Below, piece by piece: positions 16,499 to 24,821 of a stretch of DNA of 64,000 bases (positions within the stretch are counted from its first letter, which is position 1; each line of letters starts with the position of its first letter). The position numbers and the translations under genes are program-made. The notes under the pieces were generated by a model. That model saw only the letters and a program-made list of their open reading frames with translations, was not told where the DNA came from and searched no databases. The DNA comes from Aquimonas sp964586455 (GTDB lineage: Bacteria; Pseudomonadota; Gammaproteobacteria; Xanthomonadales; Xanthomonadaceae). The DNA is taken from positions 1 through 64,000 of the forward strand of contig CAZPHV010000021.1 in assembly GCA_964586455.1 (NCBI GenBank), given 5' to 3'.

Positions 16499-19400
16499 AT
16501 GTCCAGATCGACCGTCCGGCCCGTGCTCCGGATTTCCTTGCTCGCGCTGTCGCTGTCTGCAGGCGCGGTGCTGGCGCAGCAACGCACTCTGCCTAGCGAG
16601 GGCGTAGCGGATCGGCCCGTACGAACCGTCGCGTTGACCAATGCGCGCGTGGTCACTGAACCCGGGCGTGTGCTGGAGTCGGCCACGGTGCTGTTGCGCG
16701 ATGGCCGCATCGAAGCCGTCGGCGCCGGGCTGCGGATCCCCGCCGGAGTGGCGTCCCGTGATCTTGGCGGAGCCACCGTCTTTGCGGGCTTCATTGAGCC
16801 CGCGAGCAGCCTGGGTTTGCCGGCCGATCACCTGCGCGGCGGCATCAAGGCCGCGAGCGCGCCGGGGCAGGCGCCTCCGCACGACCAGCAAGGGGCCGAG
16901 CCCGGCACGCCGCACTGGAACCGGCGCGCCCAGCCCGAGCGCTCTGCCGCACGCGTGCTGGACTACAAACCGGCCGATGCCAAAACGCTGCGAGAGCTGG
17001 GCTTCACCGCCGTGCACTCGGCGCCGCAGGCCGGCGTCCTCGCGGGGCAAGGCGCGCTGCTCAGTTTGATCGATGCCGCGCCGCGTCGCGATGCGGTGCT
17101 CACCGCCGAGGTCTCGCAGGTGTTCGGCTTCGACTTCCAGTTCGGCTCGGAGTATCCGGGCTCCCTGATGGGCAGCATCGCCCTGATCCGCCAGACCTTG
17201 CTGGATGCGCAGTGGTATGCCACCGCACAAGCCGGCCCATCGCAGCGAGGCCGCAGCCCGACCCGGTTGCAGCACAGTCAGAGCCTGGCAGCGCTGGGGC
17301 CGACGTTGGCCGGCCGGCAGCGCGTGTTCATGCTGATGGACGACGAGCTTGATGCGGGCCGTTTCTCGGCGATCGCGGTCGAGTTCAAGCTCGACGCCGT
17401 GCTGGTCGGCAGCGGCCACGAATACCGTCTGCTGCCCCAGCTGAAAGCCTGGAACCGGCCGCTGGTGCTGCCGCTGAACTTCCCGGAGGCGCCGGCCGTC
17501 GAGCAGCCCGGCATCGCCCTGCAGACTGCGCTGGCCGAGCTTCAGCACTGGGAGCAGGCTGCGGCCAATCCGGCGCGCGTGGCCCAGGCAGGGCTGCGCT
17601 TCGCACTGTCGACGCGCGGGCTCAAGGAGCCCGGCAAGCAGTTCTGGCCGGCCCTGCGGCGTGCGGTTACAGCCGGCCTTTCGGAAGACGCAGCCCTGCG
17701 CGCCTTGACCATCACGCCGGCCGAATTGCTGAATGCGGGCGATCGCTTGGGTCGGGTGGCGCCGGGCCAGCTCGCGAACCTGGTCATTGCCGATGCGAGC
17801 CTGTTCCGCGACGAGAAGGCCAAGCTCTACGAAGTCTGGGTGGAAGGCGAGCGCTTCGAGCTGAGCGCGCTTGCCGCTCGCGAGCCGGGCACCGAGCTCA
17901 GCCTGCGCTGGCATGCCGATAATCGTGCCGAAACCTGGGCGCTGACCGGTACCGGCGACAGTCGTGAGCTCGCGTTGGACCAGTCCCGATTGAAACTCAA
18001 GCTGCTGGATGGTCGCTGGGTGGCACTTCCGGAGATCAGCCCGGCGTCATGGCCGGCGCGCACCGCACGCGTCGAATTCTTGATCGGTGAAGGCGGGACA
18101 GTGGAGGGCTTTGCCGAAACGGTAGACGGTCGTCGCTATGGGTTCTCGGGTTCCACCTCCGCGACTGCAGCAGAGCAGGCAACGGACGATGCGCCGACAG
18201 ATCCGCCGCGGGCGATTCCTGCGCATCGCGGCTATCCCGCCGGAGAGTACGCCCGCGAGACCACGCCGCCGCAGGCTGGGGACCTCCTGATCCGCGGCGC
18301 CACGGTCTGGACAAACACCGAGCAAGGCATTCTCGAAGGCGCGGACGTTCGCGCGCGCGGCGGCCGCATCGTCGAGGTGGGGAAGGGCCTGGCCGCAGGG
18401 CGGGGCAGTGAGGTCATCGAGGCTCAGGGGCAGCACCTCACTGCCGGTATCGTCGATGCCCATTCGCATACGGCGATCGCGCGCAATGTCAACGAGCCCT
18501 CGCATGCGGTCACCACTGAAGTGCGGATCGGCGACGTGCTGGACCCGACCGACATCAGCATCTACCGACAACTGGCCGGCGGCGTGACCAGTGCCAACCT
18601 GCTGCACGGATCGGCCAACCCGATGGGCGGCCAGAACGCGGTGATCAAGCTGCGCTGGGGCGCCGATGCCGAGGGCCTCGTGTTCGAGGGCGCGCCCTCG
18701 GGCGTGAAGTTCGCGCTCGGCGAGAACGTCAAGCAATCGAACTGGGGCGAGGCCATGACCGTGCGCTATCCGCAGACGCGCATGGGCGTGGAGCAGATCA
18801 TGCGCGACCACTTTCTGGCGGCGCGCGCCTACGCGTCGGCCCTGAGCAGCGGTCAGCCCGTACGGCGCGACCTTCGACTGGAGGCGCTGGTCGAGATCCT
18901 GCGCGGCGAACGTCTGGTGCACATCCACTCCTACCGCCAGGACGAGATCCTGATGTTCGTGCGCCTGTCGCAGGAGTTCGGCTTCAAGGTCGCGAGCTTC
19001 CAGCACGTACTGGAGGGCTACAAGGTCGCGCGCGAGATGGCCGAGATCGGCGCCGGCGCCTCGACCTTCGCCGACTGGTGGGGCTTCAAGATGGAGGTCA
19101 TCGACGGTATCCCGCACAACGGTGCGCTGATGACCCGCGCCGGCGTGATCAGCTCGTTCAACTCGGACAGCGACGAAATGGCGCGCCGGCTCAACATGGA
19201 AGCCGCCAAGGCGCTGCGCCATGGCGGCCTGAGCGATGAGGAGGCCTGGAAGCTGATCACCCTGAACCCCGCGATCCAGCTCGGTATTGCCGATCGGGTC
19301 GGCGCGATTCGGCCGGGGCTGGATGCCGATCTGGTGCTTTGGAATGCGCATCCCTTGTCCAACTACGCCCGCGCCGAGACCACCTGGGTCGACGGTCGTC

Positions 19401-19690
19401 GCTACTTCGACCGCCGCGAAGATGCGCAGCTGCAGGTGCAACTGCTGGCCGAGCGTGAGCGTCTGCTCGGGCTCGCTGCGGCCGACCGCCGCAAGAGCCA
19501 GTCGATGAGTGCAGAAGCCAAGGCCGACGAAGCCACGCCTGACGGTGCCAAACCTGTGCGCACCGATCCGGCCCTGCTGCGCCTGATCCAGACGGATGTC
19601 CGGTGGCTGGCCCATTTCGGCGCCCTGCGCGGGCTTTACCACGACGGCACCGACCTCAACAGCTGCGGGATCAACGACCATGTCCATTAA
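16499..19690 (+). CDS. Exported double-domain amidohydrolase
   Basis: A 1063-aa protein with a signal peptide (MSRSTVRPVLRISLLALSLS, cut after AGAVLAQ). It holds two imidazolonepropionase-like amidohydrolase domains. The N-terminal one (about 40-470) has lost its metal site: where family members have PGxxDxHxH it reads FAGFIEPASSLG. The C-terminal one (about 600-990) keeps GIVDAHSHT (H655, H657), HIHSYR (H808, H810), FQH near 837 and SDSDE (D890). It is probably a periplasmic hydrolase of peptides or cyclic amides; the substrate is unknown. It overlaps the next gene by 11 bp. Confidence 0.85.
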   Translation: MSRSTVRPVLRISLLALSLSAGAVLAQQRTLPSEGVADRPVRTVALTNARVVTEPGRVLESATVLLRDGRIEAVGAGLRIPAGVASRDLGGATVFAGFIEPASSLGLPADHLRGGIKAASAPGQAPPHDQQGAEPGTPHWNRRAQPERSAARVLDYKPADAKTLRELGFTAVHSAPQAGVLAGQGALLSLIDAAPRRDAVLTAEVSQVFGFDFQFGSEYPGSLMGSIALIRQTLLDAQWYATAQAGPSQRGRSPTRLQHSQSLAALGPTLAGRQRVFMLMDDELDAGRFSAIAVEFKLDAVLVGSGHEYRLLPQLKAWNRPLVLPLNFPEAPAVEQPGIALQTALAELQHWEQAAANPARVAQAGLRFALSTRGLKEPGKQFWPALRRAVTAGLSEDAALRALTITPAELLNAGDRLGRVAPGQLANLVIADASLFRDEKAKLYEVWVEGERFELSALAAREPGTELSLRWHADNRAETWALTGTGDSRELALDQSRLKLKLLDGRWVALPEISPASWPARTARVEFLIGEGGTVEGFAETVDGRRYGFSGSTSATAAEQATDDAPTDPPRAIPAHRGYPAGEYARETTPPQAGDLLIRGATVWTNTEQGILEGADVRARGGRIVEVGKGLAAGRGSEVIEAQGQHLTAGIVDAHSHTAIARNVNEPSHAVTTEVRIGDVLDPTDISIYRQLAGGVTSANLLHGSANPMGGQNAVIKLRWGADAEGLVFEGAPSGVKFALGENVKQSNWGEAMTVRYPQTRMGVEQIMRDHFLAARAYASALSSGQPVRRDLRLEALVEILRGERLVHIHSYRQDEILMFVRLSQEFGFKVASFQHVLEGYKVAREMAEIGAGASTFADWWGFKMEVIDGIPHNGALMTRAGVISSFNSDSDEMARRLNMEAAKALRHGGLSDEEAWKLITLNPAIQLGIADRVGAIRPGLDADLVLWNAHPLSNYARAETTWVDGRRYFDRREDAQLQVQLLAERERLLGLAAADRRKSQSMSAEAKADEATPDGAKPVRTDPALLRLIQTDVRWLAHFGALRGLYHDGTDLNSCGINDHVH

Positions 19691-20993
19691 GTCCCGCCTG
19701 CCCCGCAGCGTCGCCGCGCTGTCGCTGGCACTTCTGGCCTCTTTCGCCGTGGCCCAGCCGGGTCCGCCGGCGCGTCCCGCCGAACGCCCGATCGTGATCG
19801 ACGGCGGCACCGTGCATACCGTCAGTGGTGTGGCGATCGCGAACGGTCGTGTGCGCATCGAGGGCGACCGCATTGTTGCGGTCGGCGGCAGCGAGGTCTC
19901 GCTGGAGGGGGCGGATCGCATCGACGCGGTCGGCAAGCAGGTGTATCCCGGACTGATCGCTGCCCACAGCGTGCTGGGTCTGACCGAGATCGGCGCGGTG
20001 CGCGCCACCAATGACATGGCCGAAGTCGGTCTGAACGCCGCCAACGTACGCGCGGAGGTTGCCGTCAATCCGGAGAGCGAGCTGATTCCGGTCACCCGCG
20101 CCAACGGCGTGCTGCTGGCGCTGACTGTGCCGCAGGCCAGTGCCAGCAGCGTCATCACCGGCACCTCGGCCCTGATCCAGCTCGACGGCTGGACCTGGGA
20201 GGACCTGACCCTGAAGGCGCCTATCGGATTGCACGTGGTCTGGCCCGGCGGCGAAGTGCCGCCCTGGTTGCCCGCGGATGTCGCCGAGGCTGCGAAGAAG
20301 GCGGTGGCGGAGAAGCAGCGAGGCCTGCGCCGGGCCTTCGAGCAGGCGCGCGCCTACGGCCTGGCACTGGGCGCAGGAACCATCACCGTGCCCGATCTGC
20401 GGCTGGCCGCGATGCAGCCGGCGCTGAAGCGCGAGCAGGCGGTATTTCTGCACGCAGACGACGCCGTCTCGATTGGCGCCGCGCTGGACTTCGCCGCTGA
20501 GTTCGAACTGCGCGCGGTGCTGGTCGGGGGTGCCGAAGCCTGGCGACTGGCGGATCGACTGCGCGCACGCGACGTGCCGGTGATCCTCGGCGGTACCCAC
20601 GTGCTTCCGCAGCGCCGCTACGACGCAGTCGATGCGATTTATGCGCAAGCGGCGCAACTGAAGACTGCAGGCGTGGGTTTCGCAATCGCCACGCCGGGCG
20701 ACAGCTTCGACACCAGCAACCTTCGCAACTTGCCGTATCAGGCTGCCAGCGCCGTCGCCCACGGGCTCAGTTTCGAAGATGCCCTGCGTGCGATTACGCT
20801 GAGCCCGGCCGAGATCCTCGGCGTCGCCGACCAGGTCGGCTCACTGGACGCCGGCAAACTCGCCACGCTCGTCATCGCCGACGGCGACCCGCTGGAAGCA
20901 CGCACGAACGTCGAACGCGCCTGGATCAGCGGCCGCGAAGTGGATCTGAGCAGTCGGCATACGCGCTTGTACGAAAAGTACCGCGTGCGCTGA
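19680..20993 (+). CDS. Exported amidohydrolase-like protein lacking the HxH motif
   Basis: A 437-aa protein from the ATG at 19680, with signal peptide MSIKSRLPRSVAALSLALLA cut after FAVAQ. It has the amidohydrolase beta-sandwich (IDGGTVHTVSGVAIANGRVR) and barrel (LSPAEILGVADQVGSLDAGK), but the metal-binding motif reads GLIAAHSVLG, with only one histidine. It may be a non-catalytic partner of the preceding double-domain enzyme, with which it overlaps by 11 bp in another frame. A divergent active site cannot be excluded. Confidence 0.8.
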   Translation: MSIKSRLPRSVAALSLALLASFAVAQPGPPARPAERPIVIDGGTVHTVSGVAIANGRVRIEGDRIVAVGGSEVSLEGADRIDAVGKQVYPGLIAAHSVLGLTEIGAVRATNDMAEVGLNAANVRAEVAVNPESELIPVTRANGVLLALTVPQASASSVITGTSALIQLDGWTWEDLTLKAPIGLHVVWPGGEVPPWLPADVAEAAKKAVAEKQRGLRRAFEQARAYGLALGAGTITVPDLRLAAMQPALKREQAVFLHADDAVSIGAALDFAAEFELRAVLVGGAEAWRLADRLRARDVPVILGGTHVLPQRRYDAVDAIYAQAAQLKTAGVGFAIATPGDSFDTSNLRNLPYQAASAVAHGLSFEDALRAITLSPAEILGVADQVGSLDAGKLATLVIADGDPLEARTNVERAWISGREVDLSSRHTRLYEKYRVR

Positions 20994-21008
20994 TGCGCCC
21001 GCGGTACT

Positions 21009-21228
21009 TCGGGATTCGGGACTCGGGACTCGGGATTCGGGATTCGGGATTCGGGATTCGGGATTCGTTTAGGAGCCGGGATTGGGGATTCGGGATTCGC
21101 AAGAGCCGACGCGTCGAGGCTCGGCGCTGCGCTTGTTTGTCGAGGGATTCTGGGCGCGGAGCTCCTCTCGCGCTCAACGCTTGCGACAAGCTTGAGAGCT
21201 CTGGCTTCTAACGAATCCCGATTCCCGG
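21009..21228. repeat. GGGATTCG repeat element, array with inverted right end
   Basis: A run of GGGATTC/GGGACTC units (21009-21066) and a second GGGATTGGGGATTCGGGATTCG block (21078-21099) lie just after the amidohydrolase stop. The far end (21213-21228) carries the unit in inverted orientation, GAATCCCGATTCCCGG. It fills the convergent gap to the phosphatase gene. The same family recurs in yggS, at 25867, 32083, 36641 and inside the pullulanase gene. Confidence 0.9.
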
Positions 21229-21232
21229 CCTC

Positions 21233-21919
21233 TCAAAAATACGTCCACAACTCCCGCGCCTCAGCCAGATGCGGCACGCTGTTCCAGCTCGCCAGGCGCA
21301 TCGAGCCCGTGCGGTGGTGGAACTCGCAGAGGGCGCTGTTGCGCAGGCTCAGGTTCAGTTCGATCGCGCGGGCGTTGCTGGTTTCCAGCGCGGCCTGGGC
21401 GAACTGCGAAAGCACACCGCCCGAAGAAACCGCCAGCACCGTGCCGCCATTGGCGCGCAGACGCTCCGCGCCGGCACGGGTGCGGGCCTGGAACTCTGAC
21501 CAACGCTCAGGCACGCCCTCGATGCGGTCTTCAGTCCAGGCACTGAGAGCCGCCAGCAGCTGTTGCAGCACCTGCCGAGGATCGACTGGCGAGCCGGGAA
21601 CTACGCGGAACAGGGCCGCCGCGTCGGCGTGCTCGCGCGCGTAGCCATCAAGCACGGCGCGGTGATCGAATTCGTTGAGGTCGGCGTCGACTTCCGGGGC
21701 CGGCAGCTCAACCCCGACCTCGACGAAGGCTTCGTGCAGGGCGTCCCAGGTCTGCCGATGACGGCGCATGGCGCCGATCACAACGCGCTCGGGTACAGGG
21801 ACGTGCTTCAACAGCCAGCGCCCGAGGCGCCGTGACTGCTCGTAGCCGGCCTCCGACAGCTGGTCATAGTCGGCTGCCGCGTACGACGCCTGGCCGTGGC
21901 GGATTGCAATCAGGCTCAA
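21233..21919 (-). CDS. Histidine phosphatase (phosphoglycerate mutase-like)
   Basis: A 228-aa protein of the histidine phosphatase superfamily. The N-terminal motif LIAIRHGQASY carries the phospho-accepting histidine (H8). A second arginine and glutamate lie in the DLNEFDHR region, and the later catalytic histidine of the family is replaced by serine in LAVSSGGV. That replacement is odd and may change activity. I chose the TTG start at 21919 because relatives begin MSLIA.RHGQ; no ATG fits. The substrate is unknown. Confidence 0.8.
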   Translation of the reverse strand: MSLIAIRHGQASYAAADYDQLSEAGYEQSRRLGRWLLKHVPVPERVVIGAMRRHRQTWDALHEAFVEVGVELPAPEVDADLNEFDHRAVLDGYAREHADAAALFRVVPGSPVDPRQVLQQLLAALSAWTEDRIEGVPERWSEFQARTRAGAERLRANGGTVLAVSSGGVLSQFAQAALETSNARAIELNLSLRNSALCEFHHRTGSMRLASWNSVPHLAEARELWTYF

Positions 21920-21932
21920 GGCAGGTTCCGGG

Positions 21933-22364
21933 TCAGGGATGAAAGGTCTGGGCGAAGCGCAGAAGGATCGGCTCGCCGCTGCCCTCCGGCGTGATGCGCA
22001 GCTCGAAATCGAGCCGCTCACCGTCGTTGATGCGGGGCTCGCCAAGGTAGTAGATCGCCTCGCCCTCTCGAACTTCCCGCATGCGCAGGCTCTGGCGCTG
22101 GCCGTAGGGGTTGGTCGCAGCCGCCTCAATGACGGCGGTCACGGCGAACTCGCGATCATCGTCCTTCTTGATCACCGCGATGTTGAGCAGGCCGCGGCTG
22201 GCCGAGCGGGTGAGGCCGCTGTTGCGCGCCACTTCGGGCGTGATCAGCGTGGAGGGCAGAGCACTGTAGTGGATGGTGTAGGGGCCGCGGCTGGTGCTGC
22301 TCTGGGCAGCGGCGAAGCTTGGCACCAGCAGCAGGCAGCACAGCAGCAGGCGGAAGGTCGACAT
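21933..22364 (-). CDS. DUF4426 domain protein, exported
   Basis: A 143-aa protein with a clear signal peptide (MSTFRLLLCCLLLVPSFAAA, cleaved before QSS). The mature part (YTIHYSALPSTLITPEVARN, then FAVTAVIEAAATNPYGQRQS) matches the DUF4426 family of small periplasmic beta-sandwich proteins. These are often found near proC and yggT in gammaproteobacteria. Function unknown. It lies 13 bp upstream of the phosphatase gene and probably shares its mRNA. Confidence 0.8.
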   Translation of the reverse strand: MSTFRLLLCCLLLVPSFAAAQSSTSRGPYTIHYSALPSTLITPEVARNSGLTRSASRGLLNIAVIKKDDDREFAVTAVIEAAATNPYGQRQSLRMREVREGEAIYYLGEPRINDGERLDFELRITPEGSGEPILLRFAQTFHP

Positions 22365-22429
22365 CGGAAGTCCTCGTTGATCGGCGCGTTGGCGTGACAA
22401 GCCTACGCCCAAGGCGCGCGCAGACAGTG

Positions 22430-23002
22430 TCAGCGCGCCAGAGCCAGGCCCAGATCGGTCAGCGGGGCGATGACCAGCACGCGCACCAGCGAGATCAGCA
22501 GCATCGCCAGCAAGGGCGAGAGATCCAGCCCGCCGAGGTTGGGCAGCAGACGCCGCAGCGGCGCCAGCAGGGGCTCGGTGAGCTGCATGATGATCGGCAG
22601 GGCCGGTGAATGGCCCGCGGGCTGGATGAAGCTCAAGATCACGCGCATCAGGATCAGCGCGAATGCGATCCACAGCACCAGCCCCAGGGTTTCCGCCAGG
22701 CCCACCACCAGCGCCGCGCCCAGGCCCATGCCGCGGCCCAGCAGTGCGTATACCGCCCAGACCTTGATCGTGACAATCAGCCAGCCCACCACGGCAGCCG
22801 AAGTCTCGAAGCGGCCGAACGGAGGCAGCACGCGCCGCAAAGGCGTCACCACCGGGTGGGTGGCGCGGTAGACGAACTGGCAGATCGGGTTGTAGAAGTT
22901 CACGCGCGCCAGCGGCAGCGCCACCCGCAGCACAAACAGGGTGGCGAACAGGCCGAACAGCACTTCGATCAGAATCACGCCGGCTTGGGCGAAGTAGCTC
23001 AT
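22430..23002 (-). CDS. yggT: YggT family membrane protein
   Basis: A 190-aa protein with two repeated YggT halves, each with a pair of hydrophobic segments, and the characteristic motifs NPICQFVYRATHPVVTPLRR and PIIMQLTEPLLAPLRRLLP. YggT-like proteins are linked to osmotic stress in E. coli and to division-site proteins in other phyla. I chose the start MSYFAQAG over upstream in-frame codons by family length. It follows proC in the same direction, as in many proteobacteria. Confidence 0.88.
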   Translation of the reverse strand: MSYFAQAGVILIEVLFGLFATLFVLRVALPLARVNFYNPICQFVYRATHPVVTPLRRVLPPFGRFETSAAVVGWLIVTIKVWAVYALLGRGMGLGAALVVGLAETLGLVLWIAFALILMRVILSFIQPAGHSPALPIIMQLTEPLLAPLRRLLPNLGGLDLSPLLAMLLISLVRVLVIAPLTDLGLALAR

Positions 23003-23045
23003 GGACTCGAGTTCCGGGGGGCTGCCAGTGGAAGTGGGGGCGGGC

Positions 23046-23879
23046 TCAGCCGCCGGCAAGTTCGCGTCCGCGACGCACTGCGGCGTCGACCGCAGCCGCC
23101 ACGCCGCTTTCGAAGCCATCGGCCTGGAAGCGTTCGATCGCGGCTTGGGTGGTGCCGCCCGGAGAGGTCACCCGGCGACGCAGCTCAGAAGGCGCCTCGC
23201 CCGACTCCACCAGCATGCGCGCCGCACCGAGCGCGGTCTGCCGGGCCAGACGCTGCGCCGCCTCCTCGGGCAAGCCCTGGTCGACCGCCGCGGCGACCAG
23301 CGCTTCCACCATCAGAAAGAAGTACGCCGGCCCGCTGCCTGACAAGGCCGTGACCACGTCCATCAGGGCTTCGTCTTCGATCCACACCGTGCAGCCGGCG
23401 CTGGCCATGACCGCTTCAGCGCGCCCGCGCGCGTCTTGTCCCACGGCAGCGGGGGCGAACAGCCCGCTGGCGCCGGCGCCCAACAGGGCGGGCGTGTTCG
23501 GCATCGCGCGCGCCACGTTCGAGCTGCCCAGCCATTCCGACAGCCGCGCGCAGGGTATGCCCGCGGCGATCGACAGGGCCAGCGTGTCCGGACGCAGGCG
23601 CGGCGCCAGCGTGCGACAGACCGCCTCCATCACCTGCGGCTTTACCGCCAGAACCAGCAGATCGGCTTCCGCAGCCAGCTCCGCGCCATCGGCCACGACC
23701 CGTACACCGAACTCCGAGGCCAGCGCCTCTCGAAGCGCGGTGACTGGCTCGGCAACCGCGATCTGCGCGGCCGGCACGCCGTCGCGACGCAGGCCGGCGA
23801 TCAGCGAGCGCGCCATGTTGCCGCCGCCGACAAAGGCGGTAGAGCCGGAGTTCAGAAGTGGGGAGCCGGGAATGGGCAT
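23046..23879 (-). CDS. proC: Pyrroline-5-carboxylate reductase
   Basis: A 277-aa enzyme that reduces pyrroline-5-carboxylate to proline with NAD(P)H. The N-terminal Rossmann motif is AFVGGGNMARSLIAGL; the catalytic-domain signature near the C-terminus is LARQTALGAARMLVESGEAP followed by RRRVTSPGGTTQAAIE. Start MPIPGSPLLNSG was chosen by family length; a longer frame runs to 23933. It lies downstream of yggS with a 75-bp gap. Confidence 0.95.
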   Translation of the reverse strand: MPIPGSPLLNSGSTAFVGGGNMARSLIAGLRRDGVPAAQIAVAEPVTALREALASEFGVRVVADGAELAAEADLLVLAVKPQVMEAVCRTLAPRLRPDTLALSIAAGIPCARLSEWLGSSNVARAMPNTPALLGAGASGLFAPAAVGQDARGRAEAVMASAGCTVWIEDEALMDVVTALSGSGPAYFFLMVEALVAAAVDQGLPEEAAQRLARQTALGAARMLVESGEAPSELRRRVTSPGGTTQAAIERFQADGFESGVAAAVDAAVRRGRELAGG

Positions 23880-23954
23880 GAGCGATAAGGCCTTCGGTGA
23901 GGGCAGGTGTGGGGCGAGTCGACCGCAGAGCATTAGGTGGGGCGGGGCTCCCCC

Positions 23955-24686
23955 TTATCGATTCCCCGATCCCGAATCCGCGTTTCCCCCCGTACGGGGG
24001 CCGAACAGCGCGCTGCCCACCCGCACCCGGGTCGAGCCCTCCGTGATCGCCCGCTCGAAGTCTTCACTCATGCCCATCGACAAGGTATCGATGCCGGGGT
24101 GCGCCGTCTTCAATGCGTCAAACAGGCGTCGAAGCTCGGCGAAGCTGCGCTGGCGCGCGTCGAGGTCGGGCAAGGGCGCGGGGATGCCCATCAGGCCACG
24201 CAGCCGCAAATGTGTGAATCCAGCAGCGGCGTCGGCCAATGCCGCGAGGTCTTCAGGGCGACAACCGGACTTGCTGGTCTCGTCGTCCACATTCACCTGC
24301 AGCAGCACGTCCAGCGGCGGGCGCCCGGAGGCCGCGCGCGCAGCGTCTAGCAAGGGCAGCAGCTTGGCGCGGTCCACGCTCTCGATGCAGTCGAACAGGG
24401 CCGCCGCCTGCGCCGCCTTGTTCGACTGCAGGTTCCCGATCAGATGCCAGCGCAGCCCCCGCCCGGACAGCGCCTCGATCTTGGCGGCGGCCTCCTGTAC
24501 ATAGTTTTCGCCGAAAGACTGCTGGCCGCAGCTCGCAAGCCGGGCGATCGCCTCAGCGGGTTGGGTCTTCGAGACGGCCAGCAGTTCGACCGCGCGGCTG
24601 CGGCCGGCAGCCTGCAATCGGGCCTGCAGGGCGGTCAGGCGGCCGCAGACATCGGGCGAATCGGCGGAGGGAGTCGGCATGGTCAT
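23955..24686 (-). CDS. yggS: PLP homeostasis protein (YggS family)
   Basis: A 243-aa PLP-binding barrel protein. The lysine that binds PLP is in LLAVSKTQPAE, with FGENYVQE, HLIGNLQSNK and LSMGMSEDFERAI following; all are family hallmarks. It controls vitamin B6 and amino acid balance. The last residues (ADSGSGN) are encoded by a GGGATTCG-type repeat at 23960-23981, so the tail has been altered by the repeat. The start may be either of two Met codons two apart. Divergent from pilT, as in Pseudomonas. Confidence 0.92.
   Translation of the reverse strand: MTMPTPSADSPDVCGRLTALQARLQAAGRSRAVELLAVSKTQPAEAIARLASCGQQSFGENYVQEAAAKIEALSGRGLRWHLIGNLQSNKAAQAAALFDCIESVDRAKLLPLLDAARAASGRPPLDVLLQVNVDDETSKSGCRPEDLAALADAAAGFTHLRLRGLMGIPAPLPDLDARQRSFAELRRLFDALKTAHPGIDTLSMGMSEDFERAITEGSTRVRVGSALFGPRTGGNADSGSGNR
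23960..23981. repeat. GGGATTCG-family unit within the 3' end of yggS
   Basis: Read on the minus strand the DNA is CGGATTCGGGATCGGGGAAT, a unit of the dispersed GGGATTCG family. It lies inside the coding frame and is read as ADSGSGN before the stop at 23957. It is a single unit with no visible partner arm. Confidence 0.75.
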
Positions 24687-24707
24687 GTCAGCGTTCAGGG
24701 CTATACT
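24680..24707 (+). promoter_or_regulatory. Candidate pilT promoter
   Basis: TATACT (24702-24707) is a strong -10 box, with TGGTCA (24680-24685) 16 bp upstream as a 4/6 match to the -35 consensus. It overlaps the divergent yggS start and lies about 115 bp before the pilT ATG. No alternative sigma-54 GG-N10-GC element was seen. Confidence 0.4.
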
Positions 24708-24821
24708 CGGGCGCAGTCAAGCGTAAGGCCGGGGTGGGTTTGGGCAGGCGCTGGCACCACAGTCTAGCGGCCCGCGCCACACGCCCGGGTCGGGCATCAA
24801 TCGACGGGGATTTCCGAACTC

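Noticed and set aside
18047..20164. A 705-codon open frame on the minus strand opposite the amidohydrolase genes
   Set aside because: It is antisense to genes with intact family motifs and signal peptides, and has no support of its own.
21009..21105. CRISPR-like array in the GGGATTC run
   Set aside because: Units are 7 bp without spacers and recur at other loci with inverted arms; it is a dispersed repeat.
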